Below are positions 51,291-59,404 of a DNA stretch of 64,000 nt, in pieces. Positions within the stretch are counted from its first letter, which is position 1. Each line of letters starts with the position of its first letter. The notes under the pieces were generated by a model that was not told where the DNA came from, did not search any database, and saw only the letters and a program-made list of their open reading frames with translations. The DNA is from Allobaileyella intestinalis. Its GTDB lineage: Bacteria > Bacillota > Clostridia > Peptostreptococcales > Anaerovoracaceae. The stretch lies in NCBI RefSeq assembly GCF_009695865.1, contig NZ_VUNB01000003.1:62001-126000 (forward strand). The letters are read 5' to 3'. The position numbers and the translations under genes were made by a program.

Positions 51291-51492
51291 TCATCAGCTA
51301 TATTTGAAATCACATTTTTCATATTTCTGTAGTATACCATAACTAAATCGTCAATTAATTATCATGCATCGTGCACCTATGAAAGTGCATGCTCCTTTTA
51401 TATTATTAAGAAAATAACAGACTACAAGCCCCGATATCAGGGCTTGATCATAATCGTGCAGTTTTTCTGGAGTGCCTGAAAGGAGGAATGTA
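51291..51492 (+). promoter_or_regulatory. Divergent control region between the pucR-type gene and the OYE-ADC gene
   Basis: 200 bases with symmetrical elements: CAAGCCC (51425-51431) / GGGCTTG (51440-51446), and a repeated TGCAC/GTGCA pair near 51370-51395. AT-rich stretches (TATACT-type on the minus strand near 51335; TTATATTATT near 51400) could be -10 boxes, but no pair is convincing. Likely binding place of the PucR-type regulator. Confidence 0.45.
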
Positions 51493-54306
51493 ATGTACGA
51501 TAAGCTATTTGAAAAAGGAAAGATCGGAAATGTAGAGGTCAAGAACAGACTGGTAATGACCCCTATGGGGACCAATCTGGCCGAGCTGGACGGAACTGTC
51601 GGACCTGCCATGCTGGCATATTTCGAAGAGAGAGCAAAGGGCGGATGCGGCCTCATCATGCCTGAGATCTGCAGGGTAAACGACGTTACCGGAGCTGGAA
51701 TGTTCCGCCAGCTGTCTGCTACCAGCGACCGGCACATCCCTGGCCTGGCAAAACTGGCCACCACCGTTCACAAATACGGATCTAAGATTTTCATCCAGCT
51801 CCACCACCCGGGCAGAGAAGGGGTTTCCGCTCTGATCGGCGGCCAGCCTTGCGTATCGGCATCTGACAGGATGTGCAACGTTTCCAAGCAGGAAACCAGG
51901 CCTATGACCCTGGACGAAATCCACGAGCTGGTAGGCCAGTTCGGCGACGCAGCTCTGAGATGTAAGAAGGCCGGCATCGACGGCATCGAGCTTCACTGCG
52001 CTCACGGCTATCTGCTCCAGCAGTTCCTTTCACCTTACACAAACAAGAGGACTGACGAGTACGGCGGCACCTTCGAAAACCGCATGCGCATCGTCCTGGA
52101 GATCATCGAAGACATCCGCAGGAAGTGCGGTCCTGATTTTCCTCTTGGATGCCGTGTATCTGTAGATGAGTTCCTGGACACCATCGGCGTCACTGAAGAC
52201 TACATCCACATTCAGGACGGCATCAAGATCTGCAAGACTCTGGAGGCTGCCGGCGTTGACTTCATCGACGTAAGCTGTGCCCTCTACGAAACAGGCCTCA
52301 TGGCCATAGAGCCAGTATCCTTCCCTCAGGGCTGGAGAAAGCCTTTTGTAAAAGCAGTAAAAGACAACGTTTCAGTTCCTGTTATCGCCGTTTCATCCAT
52401 CCGTGAGCCTGCTGTTGCTGAGTCATTCCTGGACGAAGGCGTCGTAGATTTTGTGGGAATGGGCAGATCCTGGCTGGCCGACCCTGAGTGGGGCAGAAAG
52501 GTCCAGGAGGGCAGAGAAAATGAACTGAAGAAATGCATAAACTGCCTCAGATGTTTCGAGACTCTCATGAGCCTCAATGCCCAGGGACTCCCTCTGGAGT
52601 GCGCCTTCAACCCTAGAACCTGCAAAGAATATCGCTACGGGGACCTGGAACCTGACACTGGAGCTCACAAGGTAGTTGTCATCGGCGGCGGCCCTGGCGG
52701 AATGACTGCAGCCGAGACCCTTGCAAAGAGAGGAGTAAAAGTTACACTGATCGACCGTCAGGACTCCCTGGGCGGAACTGTGAACCTGGCAAAGAAGCCT
52801 CCTCTCAAAGAGAGAATGGAGTGGATCGCTGACTACTTCAGGGACAGCTTCAACCGTCTTGGCGTTGATGTTCAGCTGGGCAAAGAAGCTACAGTTGAGG
52901 ATATCGCCGCCCTTGAACCGGATGCCGTGATCCTGGCTACGGGATCAGCAGCTATTTTCCCTAAGTCCATTCCTGGCGTTGAGGGAAGCAATGTTTACAC
53001 CATCGAGGAAGTTCTTACAGGCAAAAAGGACCTTACCGGAAAATCGGTTGCCATGGTCGGCGCCGGTCTTACGGGTCTTGAGGCAGGTGAGTTCCTGGGC
53101 GACAAGGGCTGCAAAGTCACCTTCATTGACATGCTGAAGGAAGCAGGTACAAACGCATACAAGAACAACGTTCTGGATGTTATGTCCAGGCTCCGGAAGA
53201 TGGATGTGGCCTGGGAGCTGGGAAACGCCCTGAAGTCCATCGAAGCTGGCGGCGTCGTAATTGAAAACGTTGATACAAAGGAAGAAAAGAAAGTGACAGC
53301 CGATGCTGTAGTTCTTTCTCTTGGATACAAGCCTGACCAGAGCCTGAAGGCCGGGCTGGAAGAGAAGGGAATCCCTGTTTGCCTGGTTGGCTCTGCCATC
53401 AAGGACGGCACCATCGCCCCTGCCACAAGAACAGGATATGAAATCGGTGCAAACCTTTTCAGAACTCCTGAACCAAGCTTCGTGATCACTAAAGACGAGC
53501 TGGGCAACTTCGCCAAGGTTTCCAACATGAGGGGACAGGAAGGTGTATACATGGCATACCTCTCCTATCCTGAAGCCATTGAAAAACTGCTGCCTGCTCC
53601 ACTGGAGCCATTCATGCTCCCTGTAGTAACTGTCAGCGTCTGCCACATCAAGGATCCTACATTTGCAGATAACTACTATGAGACCATTCTGGGAGTTTAC
53701 TGCACATACAAGGGTCAGGTAGGTCTGTACACCATCAGCCTCCTCCTGGGCGGACCTGGTGCCGAAATGGCCACACAGCTGGGCCGCGACAACTCTGCAA
53801 TCCCTAAGAAGCTGGATGCCCAGTTCTTCATCCGCAAAAACGATGACGGCAAGGTAACTGTAGGCGTTTCAAGAAGAGGATATCAGATCGTAGATGCCGA
53901 GCTGCAGCTGGGAAGCTATAACAGCCCGCTGACACACGTGCTCTACCAGGCTCCTGCGCCAGGCAAGGTAACATCCGGAAGCGGTTACTATTTCCACTTC
54001 GACCGTCTCCCTGACGAAACAGGAAAGTTCGTATTCAAGAATACGGGCCTGATCCGTAACGTATGCAACTACACCTACGATGCATGGACTCCGGGATACA
54101 TCAAGAAGCTGGAGCTCCACTCAAGCCCTGATGATCCATGGGGCTGCCTGCCGGTGAACACCATTATCGGCGGTGCATATGCTGAAAACAACCTGCTGAT
54201 CACTTCTCTGGAGTACCTGGAGGACGTGGATCCTGAAGAGCTGATGGTCAAGGTCATCCCTGCATGGTACGACCAGACAGCCTTCATGAAGGGCGGAAAG
54301 AAGTAG
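51493..54306 (+). CDS. Old-yellow-enzyme/4Fe-4S/FAD-NAD reductase fused to an acetoacetate-decarboxylase-like domain
   Basis: 937 residues from ATG 51493 (AAAGGAGG). Residues 1-340: FMN-binding TIM barrel of the 2,4-dienoyl-CoA reductase/enoate reductase/BaiCD type (VKNRLVMTPMGTN, IFIQLHHPGREG, HCAHGYLLQQFLSPYTN). C348, C351, C354 and C370 form the 4Fe-4S site. Then FAD (VVVIGGGPGGMTAAE, about 392) and NAD (SVAMVGAGLTGLEAGEF, about 517) domains. Residues about 655-930 match acetoacetate decarboxylase, including GRDNSAIPKKL with the Schiff-base lysine pair K772/K773 and an ADC-like YYE. Such a fusion would reduce an enoate or enone and then decarboxylate a beta-keto acid (or a retro-aldol-type ADC reaction). 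Followed by an SDR gene and opposite a PucR regulator. Substrate unknown. Confidence 0.9.
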   Translation: MYDKLFEKGKIGNVEVKNRLVMTPMGTNLAELDGTVGPAMLAYFEERAKGGCGLIMPEICRVNDVTGAGMFRQLSATSDRHIPGLAKLATTVHKYGSKIFIQLHHPGREGVSALIGGQPCVSASDRMCNVSKQETRPMTLDEIHELVGQFGDAALRCKKAGIDGIELHCAHGYLLQQFLSPYTNKRTDEYGGTFENRMRIVLEIIEDIRRKCGPDFPLGCRVSVDEFLDTIGVTEDYIHIQDGIKICKTLEAAGVDFIDVSCALYETGLMAIEPVSFPQGWRKPFVKAVKDNVSVPVIAVSSIREPAVAESFLDEGVVDFVGMGRSWLADPEWGRKVQEGRENELKKCINCLRCFETLMSLNAQGLPLECAFNPRTCKEYRYGDLEPDTGAHKVVVIGGGPGGMTAAETLAKRGVKVTLIDRQDSLGGTVNLAKKPPLKERMEWIADYFRDSFNRLGVDVQLGKEATVEDIAALEPDAVILATGSAAIFPKSIPGVEGSNVYTIEEVLTGKKDLTGKSVAMVGAGLTGLEAGEFLGDKGCKVTFIDMLKEAGTNAYKNNVLDVMSRLRKMDVAWELGNALKSIEAGGVVIENVDTKEEKKVTADAVVLSLGYKPDQSLKAGLEEKGIPVCLVGSAIKDGTIAPATRTGYEIGANLFRTPEPSFVITKDELGNFAKVSNMRGQEGVYMAYLSYPEAIEKLLPAPLEPFMLPVVTVSVCHIKDPTFADNYYETILGVYCTYKGQVGLYTISLLLGGPGAEMATQLGRDNSAIPKKLDAQFFIRKNDDGKVTVGVSRRGYQIVDAELQLGSYNSPLTHVLYQAPAPGKVTSGSGYYFHFDRLPDETGKFVFKNTGLIRNVCNYTYDAWTPGYIKKLELHSSPDDPWGCLPVNTIIGGAYAENNLLITSLEYLEDVDPEELMVKVIPAWYDQTAFMKGGKK

Positions 54307-54346
54307 TCTGCTGTTCGCGATGAAAAAATTTACGGAGGTTATTACG

Positions 54347-55228
54347 ATGAAGAATTTTGAAGGAAAAGTAGCAATTATCACCGGTGCGGCTTACGGCTTC
54401 GGCAAGGAGTTCGTGAAGCAGGCGGCTCAGAGAAAAATGAAGATCGTAGCCGTTGATATTATGGGCGACGAGCTGGCAAAACTGGATCCCCTGGCTAAGG
54501 AGTGGGGCGCAGAGGATATCACTCTGGTCACTGCCGATGTGGGCATTTACGAGGAGACTGAAAAGGTCGTAAAAACCGCTCTCGAAAAATACGGTCACAT
54601 CGACCTGCTCATGAACAATGCCGGCGTTGCCGTTCCTGGCAAGGGCTATGACCTGCCTCTCAGAGACTGGGAGTGGATAGTCCAGACCAACTTCATGGCT
54701 CACGTTTATTTCATGAGACAGGTAATTCCTGTAATGCTGGAACAGGGCACTCACTGCAACATCATGAACACATGCTCAGTGGCCGGCGTCATCAATTTCA
54801 CGGGAATGGTTCCTTACTACGCCACAAAGCACGCAGCCGTTGCTCTGTCTGAGAGCCTGAACTATGAGCTGCAGGCTCAGGGCGCTGACATCGCAATGGG
54901 TGTTTTCTGCCCTGGATACGTGCAGACCAACCTGGATCACTCAGAGTGGTACAGGCCTGAGAGATTCAAGGATGAAAGGGATCCTTATTATCAGAGCGAG
55001 GCCTTCAAAAAGGGCCAGGCTGAGGCTAAATACGTAATCGAGACCGGATATCCAATTTACGGCATCGGCGATTTGGTGTTCAAAGCTATTGAGGAAGATC
55101 AATTCTACGTACTGCCTCACGAGAAGTATGACGGCCTGCTGAAAATCCAGACCGGCGAAAAACTGCAGCGGAAGAGCCCAAACCTGGCTGAGCTGATGGC
55201 AATGCTGAAAGGCGCTGCTGAAAAATAG
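54347..55228 (+). CDS. Short-chain dehydrogenase/reductase
   Basis: 293 residues from ATG 54347 (ACGGAGG 8 bases upstream). Classical SDR: NAD(P) motif TGAAYGFG (12-19), NNAG (90-93), catalytic S144 region, Y157-xxx-K161 (YYATK) and PGYVQTN after the active site. The acidic VVAVDIMGDEL after strand 2 suggests NAD(H) preference. C-terminal extension of about 40 residues. Forty bases after the OYE-ADC gene and before a strong terminator, so a two-gene operon. It probably oxidises or reduces the keto/hydroxy form of the same substrate. Confidence 0.93.
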   Translation: MKNFEGKVAIITGAAYGFGKEFVKQAAQRKMKIVAVDIMGDELAKLDPLAKEWGAEDITLVTADVGIYEETEKVVKTALEKYGHIDLLMNNAGVAVPGKGYDLPLRDWEWIVQTNFMAHVYFMRQVIPVMLEQGTHCNIMNTCSVAGVINFTGMVPYYATKHAAVALSESLNYELQAQGADIAMGVFCPGYVQTNLDHSEWYRPERFKDERDPYYQSEAFKKGQAEAKYVIETGYPIYGIGDLVFKAIEEDQFYVLPHEKYDGLLKIQTGEKLQRKSPNLAELMAMLKGAAEK

Positions 55229-55262
55229 ATATATGGTCTGCCGTGACAGGCATTCCTCCTTA

Positions 55263-55292
55263 CGGGTCGCAGATTTCTGCGGCCCGGTTTTT
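55263..55292 (+). terminator. Terminator of the OYE-ADC/SDR operon
   Basis: CGGGTCGCAG / CTGCGGCCCG stem (one wobble), loop ATTT, then GTTTTT. It follows the SDR stop by about 35 bases. Confidence 0.88.
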
Positions 55293-55532
55293 GGTTACAC
55301 CATAATCTGTAGAATCCAACACAACTATAAAAGAAGAGGATATTGATACAACTTTAAATTGAAATGTTATGACCCTGCCGGCCTTAATGCTCAATCTTCA
55401 TTATATCTTTTCCGAGGGGAACGTAAAAAAAATCAGCATCAGGGCAATATTGACGACTAGCGTTCCCTCTCCATTTTGGTGTTATAATCACTATTAGTTC
55501 TGTATTTTATTCCATAAAAACGGAGGTTGTAA
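55293..55532 (+). promoter_or_regulatory. Intergenic region with extended -10 promoter of trmL
   Basis: TGT-TATAAT at 55480-55488 is an extended -10 element, 45 bases before the trmL ATG. A TTGACG at 55450-55455 is too far upstream for ideal spacing. The remaining 150 bases are AT-rich and hold nothing recognisable. Confidence 0.7.
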
Positions 55533-56003
55533 ATGTCCCTTCACATCGTACTCGTCGAACCTGAAATCCCGCCGAACACGGGAAACATCGCCCGCACCGC
55601 TGCTGCAACAGGCAGCGTACTTCATCTGGTCAAGCCCCTTGGCTTCAGCCTGGACGAGAAGAGTCTCCGCCGGGCCGGCCTTGATTACTGGCCTTACGTG
55701 AAGCTGGAGATACACGAAAGCCTGGAGGATTTCCTTGAAAAATACGGAGACCGCAGGATGTGGCTCTCCACCACCAAAGGTGAAAAGCTCTACACGGAAG
55801 CCGATTTCCACGACGAGGACATGCTTCTTTTTGGAAAAGAAACTGCCGGACTTCCCCGTGACTTCATCGAATCCCGAAAAGATCGGGCCATCCGCATACC
55901 AATGAGCAAGGAAACCCGCCTGCGGTCCTTCAACCTCTCTAACTCCGCCAACATCGTGCTGTTTGAAGCCTTGAGACAACTGGATTTCCCAGGGCTGAAA
56001 TAA
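55533..56003 (+). CDS. trmL: tRNA (cytidine/uridine-34-2'-O)-methyltransferase TrmL
   Basis: 156 residues, SPOUT-fold. Methylates the ribose of the wobble nucleotide of tRNA-Leu isoacceptors with AdoMet. Motifs: LVEPEIPPNTGNIARTAAATG at the start, HLVKPLGFSLDEKSLRRAGLDYW, FGKETAGLPRDFIE, RIPMSKETRLRSFNLSNSANIVLFEALRQ (trefoil-knot region, in pieces MSKETRLRSFNLSNSA). RBS CGGAGG. Converges with the nuclease-like gene. Confidence 0.96.
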   Translation: MSLHIVLVEPEIPPNTGNIARTAAATGSVLHLVKPLGFSLDEKSLRRAGLDYWPYVKLEIHESLEDFLEKYGDRRMWLSTTKGEKLYTEADFHDEDMLLFGKETAGLPRDFIESRKDRAIRIPMSKETRLRSFNLSNSANIVLFEALRQLDFPGLK

Positions 56004-56099
56004 CACTTGCACCATGGGTTTATCAGGAGGATTTCTGGTGTATATGCATCCAAAGGGGTCCATGTTTGCAGGTATGGAGTCGTTCCGTAAACTCGTGGG

Positions 56100-56963
56100 T
56101 TATTTAAGCATATACTCGATCTGGTCAATGATTTCGTTGATGGTCCTCAGGTTCAGAGGATCATTTGCTGTCTCATAGGTAAGAATCAACCGATCATTAA
56201 TAAAAATATCATTTTGTTCATAAATCATGAGCTTTTTCATTGCATTAGATGCGTAATGCTCATTATCCACAATGCCCAGATGCTCCCAAAACAACTCACG
56301 CCTGCTGTAGATATTCATCAGTGTGAAATCCGGACGGAACATTTTGTTTTTCTTAAGTAACAAAGGTTTTTCGTAATGGTATTCGATGTTCCGCCTGTTA
56401 AAGGTATTGCCGATCAGAACCTCCGACTTGGATCCCATCATCTCACCACGATCTGATACCTGCGTTCTTTCTCTGCCCATATGTTCCAGAGGCTCATAAG
56501 TCTGAGACGCCCATGTTTCGAGGAAAACATCTCTTGGCTCCTTCCACGGTTTAACAAGAATTCTTAATCCTTCTGACAGCTGATAATATGCTTCATCATA
56601 TATTCTATACAGATCCTCCTCTGTAAAAAACTCCGTTATTTTCAGGCTGTTCATCCCCTGAATCGCCATTCTGTTAAGCATGAAAACATACTTCTTCTGA
56701 GCCAGTTCCCTTGCAATTGCCATATCATTTTGCCGGATAAATACCCTCATCCTCGTTCCAGGCTGTACATAGTAATACTGAAATGTTCCATTATTTCTTT
56801 TCGAACTCCAAACAGAACCTTCAGGAGCTGTTTTCAAAAACAGTTCGGTTTTTGAAATAAGATCCCTTAGTTTCCGGGACCATTCGCGGGTGTCCGTACT
56901 CTTATTCCTGTTCATACTGTCTGGGCTGATGTTTCTGATATTTATATTAGTAAAACCATTCAT
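56100..56963 (-). CDS. PD-(D/E)XK nuclease-like protein of unknown function
   Basis: 287 residues from ATG 56963, preferred because GGGAAGGG lies 8 bases upstream; an ATG at 56981 with a closer GGAG is the alternative. The C-terminal third carries a restriction-endonuclease-like core: helix glutamate in MGSKSEVLIGNTFNRRN, then KPLLLKKNKMFRPDFTLMN with the metal-binding aspartate, and RRELFWEHLGIVDN as the ExK-like strand (lysine replaced or displaced). The N-terminal half (charged helices; REWSRKLRDLISKTELFL) is unassigned. Similar proteins are scattered, often near mobile DNA. It sits beside the 53-bp hairpin array. Confidence 0.7.
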   Translation of the reverse strand: MNGFTNINIRNISPDSMNRNKSTDTREWSRKLRDLISKTELFLKTAPEGSVWSSKRNNGTFQYYYVQPGTRMRVFIRQNDMAIARELAQKKYVFMLNRMAIQGMNSLKITEFFTEEDLYRIYDEAYYQLSEGLRILVKPWKEPRDVFLETWASQTYEPLEHMGRERTQVSDRGEMMGSKSEVLIGNTFNRRNIEYHYEKPLLLKKNKMFRPDFTLMNIYSRRELFWEHLGIVDNEHYASNAMKKLMIYEQNDIFINDRLILTYETANDPLNLRTINEIIDQIEYMLK

Positions 56964-57161
56964 AGCAAATACCCTTCCCATTTACTCCAGTAAGCGACGT
57001 AAAAGCATTCTGCACTGTGTATTTCCGTGTTTCAACTAGCAAATAGCAAAAAGGCATTTTGATGCCGGAAGTATGTATTTTTTTGTAAATGGGGGAGAGA
57101 GGCTGCCATATTTGTGGCCACATGCCGATGGAATGGAGCAGTTGAATGGGTGGACGGATGA

Positions 57162-57198
57162 AGCAGTATTTTTCTCGTAATCAGAATTTATACTGCTC
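57162..57198 (+). repeat. Degenerate unit upstream of the 53-bp array
   Basis: AGCAGTA (57162-57168) and TACTGCTC (57191-57198) form the same stem as the array units with a 22-base loop of unrelated sequence (regular units: 23). Looks like the founder or an eroded outer copy, 55 bases before unit 1. Confidence 0.55.
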
Positions 57199-57253
57199 AA
57201 ATTAAACATATGGCACCACTGACACTACTTGGAACAGTTCAGGATTTCTTGTC

Positions 57254-57995
57254 GAGCAGTACTAACGACCGAATCCGCTTCTTCTACTGCTCCTGATGCC
57301 CGGGACGAGCAGTACTCCTGGCCGATTCTGCTTTCTCTACTGCTCCTAATACCCGAACGGGGCAGTACTAATGGCCGATTCTGCTTTCTCTACTGCTCCA
57401 GATTCCAGTCGCGAGCAGTACTAACGACCGATTCTGCTTTCTCTACTGCTCCTGTTGCCCGGGCCGGGCAGTACTAACGACCGATTCCGCTTTCTCTACT
57501 GCTCCAGATTCCAGTCGCGAGCAGTACTAACGACCGAATTTGCTTTTTCTACTGCTCCTGATGCCAGGGCCGAGCAGTACTAACGACCGATTCCGCTTTC
57601 TCTACTGCTCCTGATGCCCGGACCGAGCAGTACTCCTGGCCGGTTCCACTTTCTCTACTGCTCCTAATACCCGGGCCGAGCAGTACTAATGACAGATTCC
57701 GCTTTCTCTACTGCTCCTAATACCAGAACGGAGCAGTACTAACGACCGATTCCGCTTTCTCTACTGCTCCAGATTCCAGTCGCGAGCAGTACTGACGACC
57801 GAATCCGCTTTTTCTACTGCTCCTGTTGCCCGGGACGAGCAGTACTGACGACGGAATTCGCTTTCTCTACTGCTCCTAATACCCGAACGGAGCAGTACTA
57901 ACGACCGATTCAGCTTTCTCTACTGCTCCTGATTCCAGTCGTGAGCAGTACTAACGACCGATTCTGCTTTTTCTACTGCTCCCGTTACCCGTGCC
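57254..57995 (+). repeat. Fourteen-unit, strictly 53-bp tandem hairpin array
   Basis: Unit starts at 57254, 57307, 57360, 57413, 57466, 57519, 57572, 57625, 57678, 57731, 57784, 57837, 57890 and 57943: every step exactly 53. Each unit has GAGCAGTA (GGGCAGTA in units 3 and 5), a 23-base middle of the type ACGACCGATTCCGCTTTCTC, TACTGCTC, and a 13-base variable tail. The two 8-base arms are a perfect inverted repeat in 12 units and a G-T wobble stem in two. Tails fall into a few types (TGATGCCCG.., TAATACCCG.., AGATTCCAGTCGC, TGTTGCCCG..), reused along the array. Because 53 is not a multiple of three, it cannot encode a repeated protein. Lies between a nuclease-like gene and tRNA-Arg. Function unknown. 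Confidence 0.95.
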
Positions 57996-58013
57996 CAGAC
58001 ACATTACTCAAAA

Positions 58014-58058
58014 ATATAAGAAAAGAACTGCCACATTTGTTAAAACGCGGCAGTTCTT
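58014..58058 (-). terminator. Terminator of tRNA-Arg
   Basis: Perfect 10-bp stem AAGAACTGCC / GGCAGTTCTT (58023-58032, 58049-58058) with a 16-base loop, followed on the minus strand by TTCTTATATTTTT. Confidence 0.85.
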
Positions 58059-58068
58059 CCATCTTCCA

Positions 58069-58144
58069 TGGTGTCCCAGAGAGGATTCGAACCTCCGACA
58101 CCCGCTTTAGGAGAGCGGTGCTCTGTCCCCTGAGCTACTGAGAC
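58069..58144 (-). tRNA. tRNA-Arg (anticodon CCT)
   Basis: 76 bases including encoded CCA. Acceptor GTCTCAG / CTGGGAC (one wobble), anticodon stem CCGCT/AGCGG with loop CTCCTAA giving CCT, T-loop TTCGAAT. Reads AGG. tRNA-Arg genes are common integration sites, but no duplicate of its 3' end was seen nearby. Confidence 0.95.
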
Positions 58145-58328
58145 ATATGATTACCTTTTAAAACTACTTCATTCGATGTATCCGAATGCGTTTATCATGT
58201 TACCACGAATCGCTGATTATTACAAGAATAAAAGCTGGCAGCCTATTCCAATGAATTTCTCCAGTTCTCCGGGTTCTGGATCCGGACATTATTTTCCGGC
58301 GGTTACAACGAGATTTCTCAAGTTGGAA

Positions 58329-58375
58329 ATCCCGTGGTAACTTCACAGGAAAAATCTTGTACGCTACCACGGGAT
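58329..58375. repeat. Perfect 11-bp inverted repeat in the tRNA-Arg/HTH gap
   Basis: ATCCCGTGGTA (58329-58339) and TACCACGGGAT (58365-58375) with 25 bases between. No T-run follows on either strand. It lies in the 330-base gap 58145-58471, which otherwise holds no gene. Could be a protein site, or a cruciform or mobile miniature remnant. Confidence 0.6.
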
Positions 58376-58437
58376 ATCAGTTTTTTCAATTCTCGGTGTA
58401 TTCCGAGGCAACCGGAGTGAGTGATCCGGGTATTCAG

Positions 58438-58456
58438 AAAAGCAGGCTGAGCCTGC
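58438..58456 (-). terminator. Terminator of the HTH gene
   Basis: Minus strand GCAGGC-TCA-GCCTGC followed by TTTTC, about 15 bases after the stop codon. Confidence 0.75.
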
Positions 58457-58471
58457 CCACTCAACAGTACC

Positions 58472-58687
58472 TCAGGACTCCTCATCTTCCACCATGTTCA
58501 GCAGCTCACCTGGCTGGCAGCCAAGATACCTGCAGATGCTCTCCAGAGTTGAAAACCGGATAGCTCTGGCATGGTTGTTTTTCAACACCGACAGATTTGC
58601 CGGCGTGATGCCGATGGCATCCGACAACTCCCGGATGGTTACACCCCTGTCCTCCAGAAGCCTGTCCAGATTCACCTTTATCGCCAT
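58472..58687 (-). CDS. Small Cro/C1-type helix-turn-helix regulator (YozG-like)
   Basis: 71 residues, essentially one helix-turn-helix domain: KVNLDRLLEDRGVTIRELSD, AIGITPANLSVLKNNHARAI, TLESICRYLGCQPGELLNMV. This is the YozG/YoaS-partner type that accompanies DUF2975 membrane proteins in Bacillota. Second gene behind the membrane protein in the same direction. The duplicated palindromes at 59405-59469 are its likely operators, which would make the unit autoregulated. Confidence 0.9.
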   Translation of the reverse strand: MAIKVNLDRLLEDRGVTIRELSDAIGITPANLSVLKNNHARAIRFSTLESICRYLGCQPGELLNMVEDEES

Positions 58688-58816
58688 ATTGTTTGTCTCC
58701 TTCCAAGTCCCAGCTTCTCATTCAAGGTCATCATTAAAGGCCTTCATTCAGAGCTCAGTATCTCTTTCAAAGTCCGGCCTCTTCTGTCGTTGCCAACAGG
58801 AAATTCCCTTAAGGCC

Positions 58817-59302
58817 TCAGATCGTAAGCCTGGAATCCTCTTCATAAGCAGCATACACATCCAGAAACCGGACGATTGAGTACATTATAAAGGCATTAAA
58901 CACAAAGAGGATTAGCTGCAATGTAATCTCCAGGTTGAAAATCTCAAAAAGCCCTGTCTTCGCCCCATCTACAGATGCATATACCAGCTCCCACAGAGCC
59001 AGGAAAACGAAAATATTTCCGGAACTTCTGAATGTGCTGCGGCAGCTGCGAGCCTTGAACTCCTTGGGATTAGTAGGCAGCACCATTATCTTGACCATAA
59101 TCGTCGTAACCCCGGCCACCATGCTTACCATATACAGAAAATGTATAATCTGAACAGCCGATTTGTCAGCAGACCCAACAATCTGCATCAACAAAACAAT
59201 CAGCCCCGGAATACCTGCCAGCATCATCAGCAGTGTAAAAAACGCCGTTATTTTTTCAGTAACGCTCAATCGGAAATTCTCTCTGCTCATCATATGTTTC
59301 AT
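58817..59302 (-). CDS. DUF2975-like four-helix membrane protein
   Basis: 161 residues from ATG 59302 (GAGGTG 6 bases upstream). Four membrane segments: about 15-40 (ITAFFTLLMMLAGIPGLIVLLMQIV), 48-70, 90-110 (GNIFVFLALWELVYASV) and 120-145 (ITLQLILFVFNAFIMYSIV). This plan with a following YozG-type regulator matches DUF2975/YoaS units, though I see no single diagnostic motif. Possible role: membrane sensor or inhibitor of the partner regulator. Gap of 129 bases before the HTH gene, without a visible terminator. Confidence 0.7.
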   Translation of the reverse strand: MKHMMSRENFRLSVTEKITAFFTLLMMLAGIPGLIVLLMQIVGSADKSAVQIIHFLYMVSMVAGVTTIMVKIMVLPTNPKEFKARSCRSTFRSSGNIFVFLALWELVYASVDGAKTGLFEIFNLEITLQLILFVFNAFIMYSIVRFLDVYAAYEEDSRLTI

Positions 59303-59404
59303 GACATTCACCTCACGATCCTGGGAAAAAATTTGTCGACCTGCCCGGGCTTGCGGGATTCCGAAGATTCATCCCGTTGAGGAAATGTTCTTTAGAACGC
59401 CGCA

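Noticed and set aside
57229-57477. Short open frames inside the 53-bp array
   Set aside because: The period is not divisible by three, frames rotate from unit to unit, and no ribosome sites are present.
57254-57995. The 53-bp array read as a CRISPR array
   Set aside because: The variable part is only 13 bases and its sequences recur in a few types, the conserved part is 40 bases with internal variation, and no cas genes are adjacent. The tracrRNA anti-repeat at 6138-6174 does not match the unit.
57996-58144. tRNA-Arg as an integration site of a mobile element ending in the array
   Set aside because: No duplicated copy of the tRNA 3' end and no integrase were seen in the neighbourhood.
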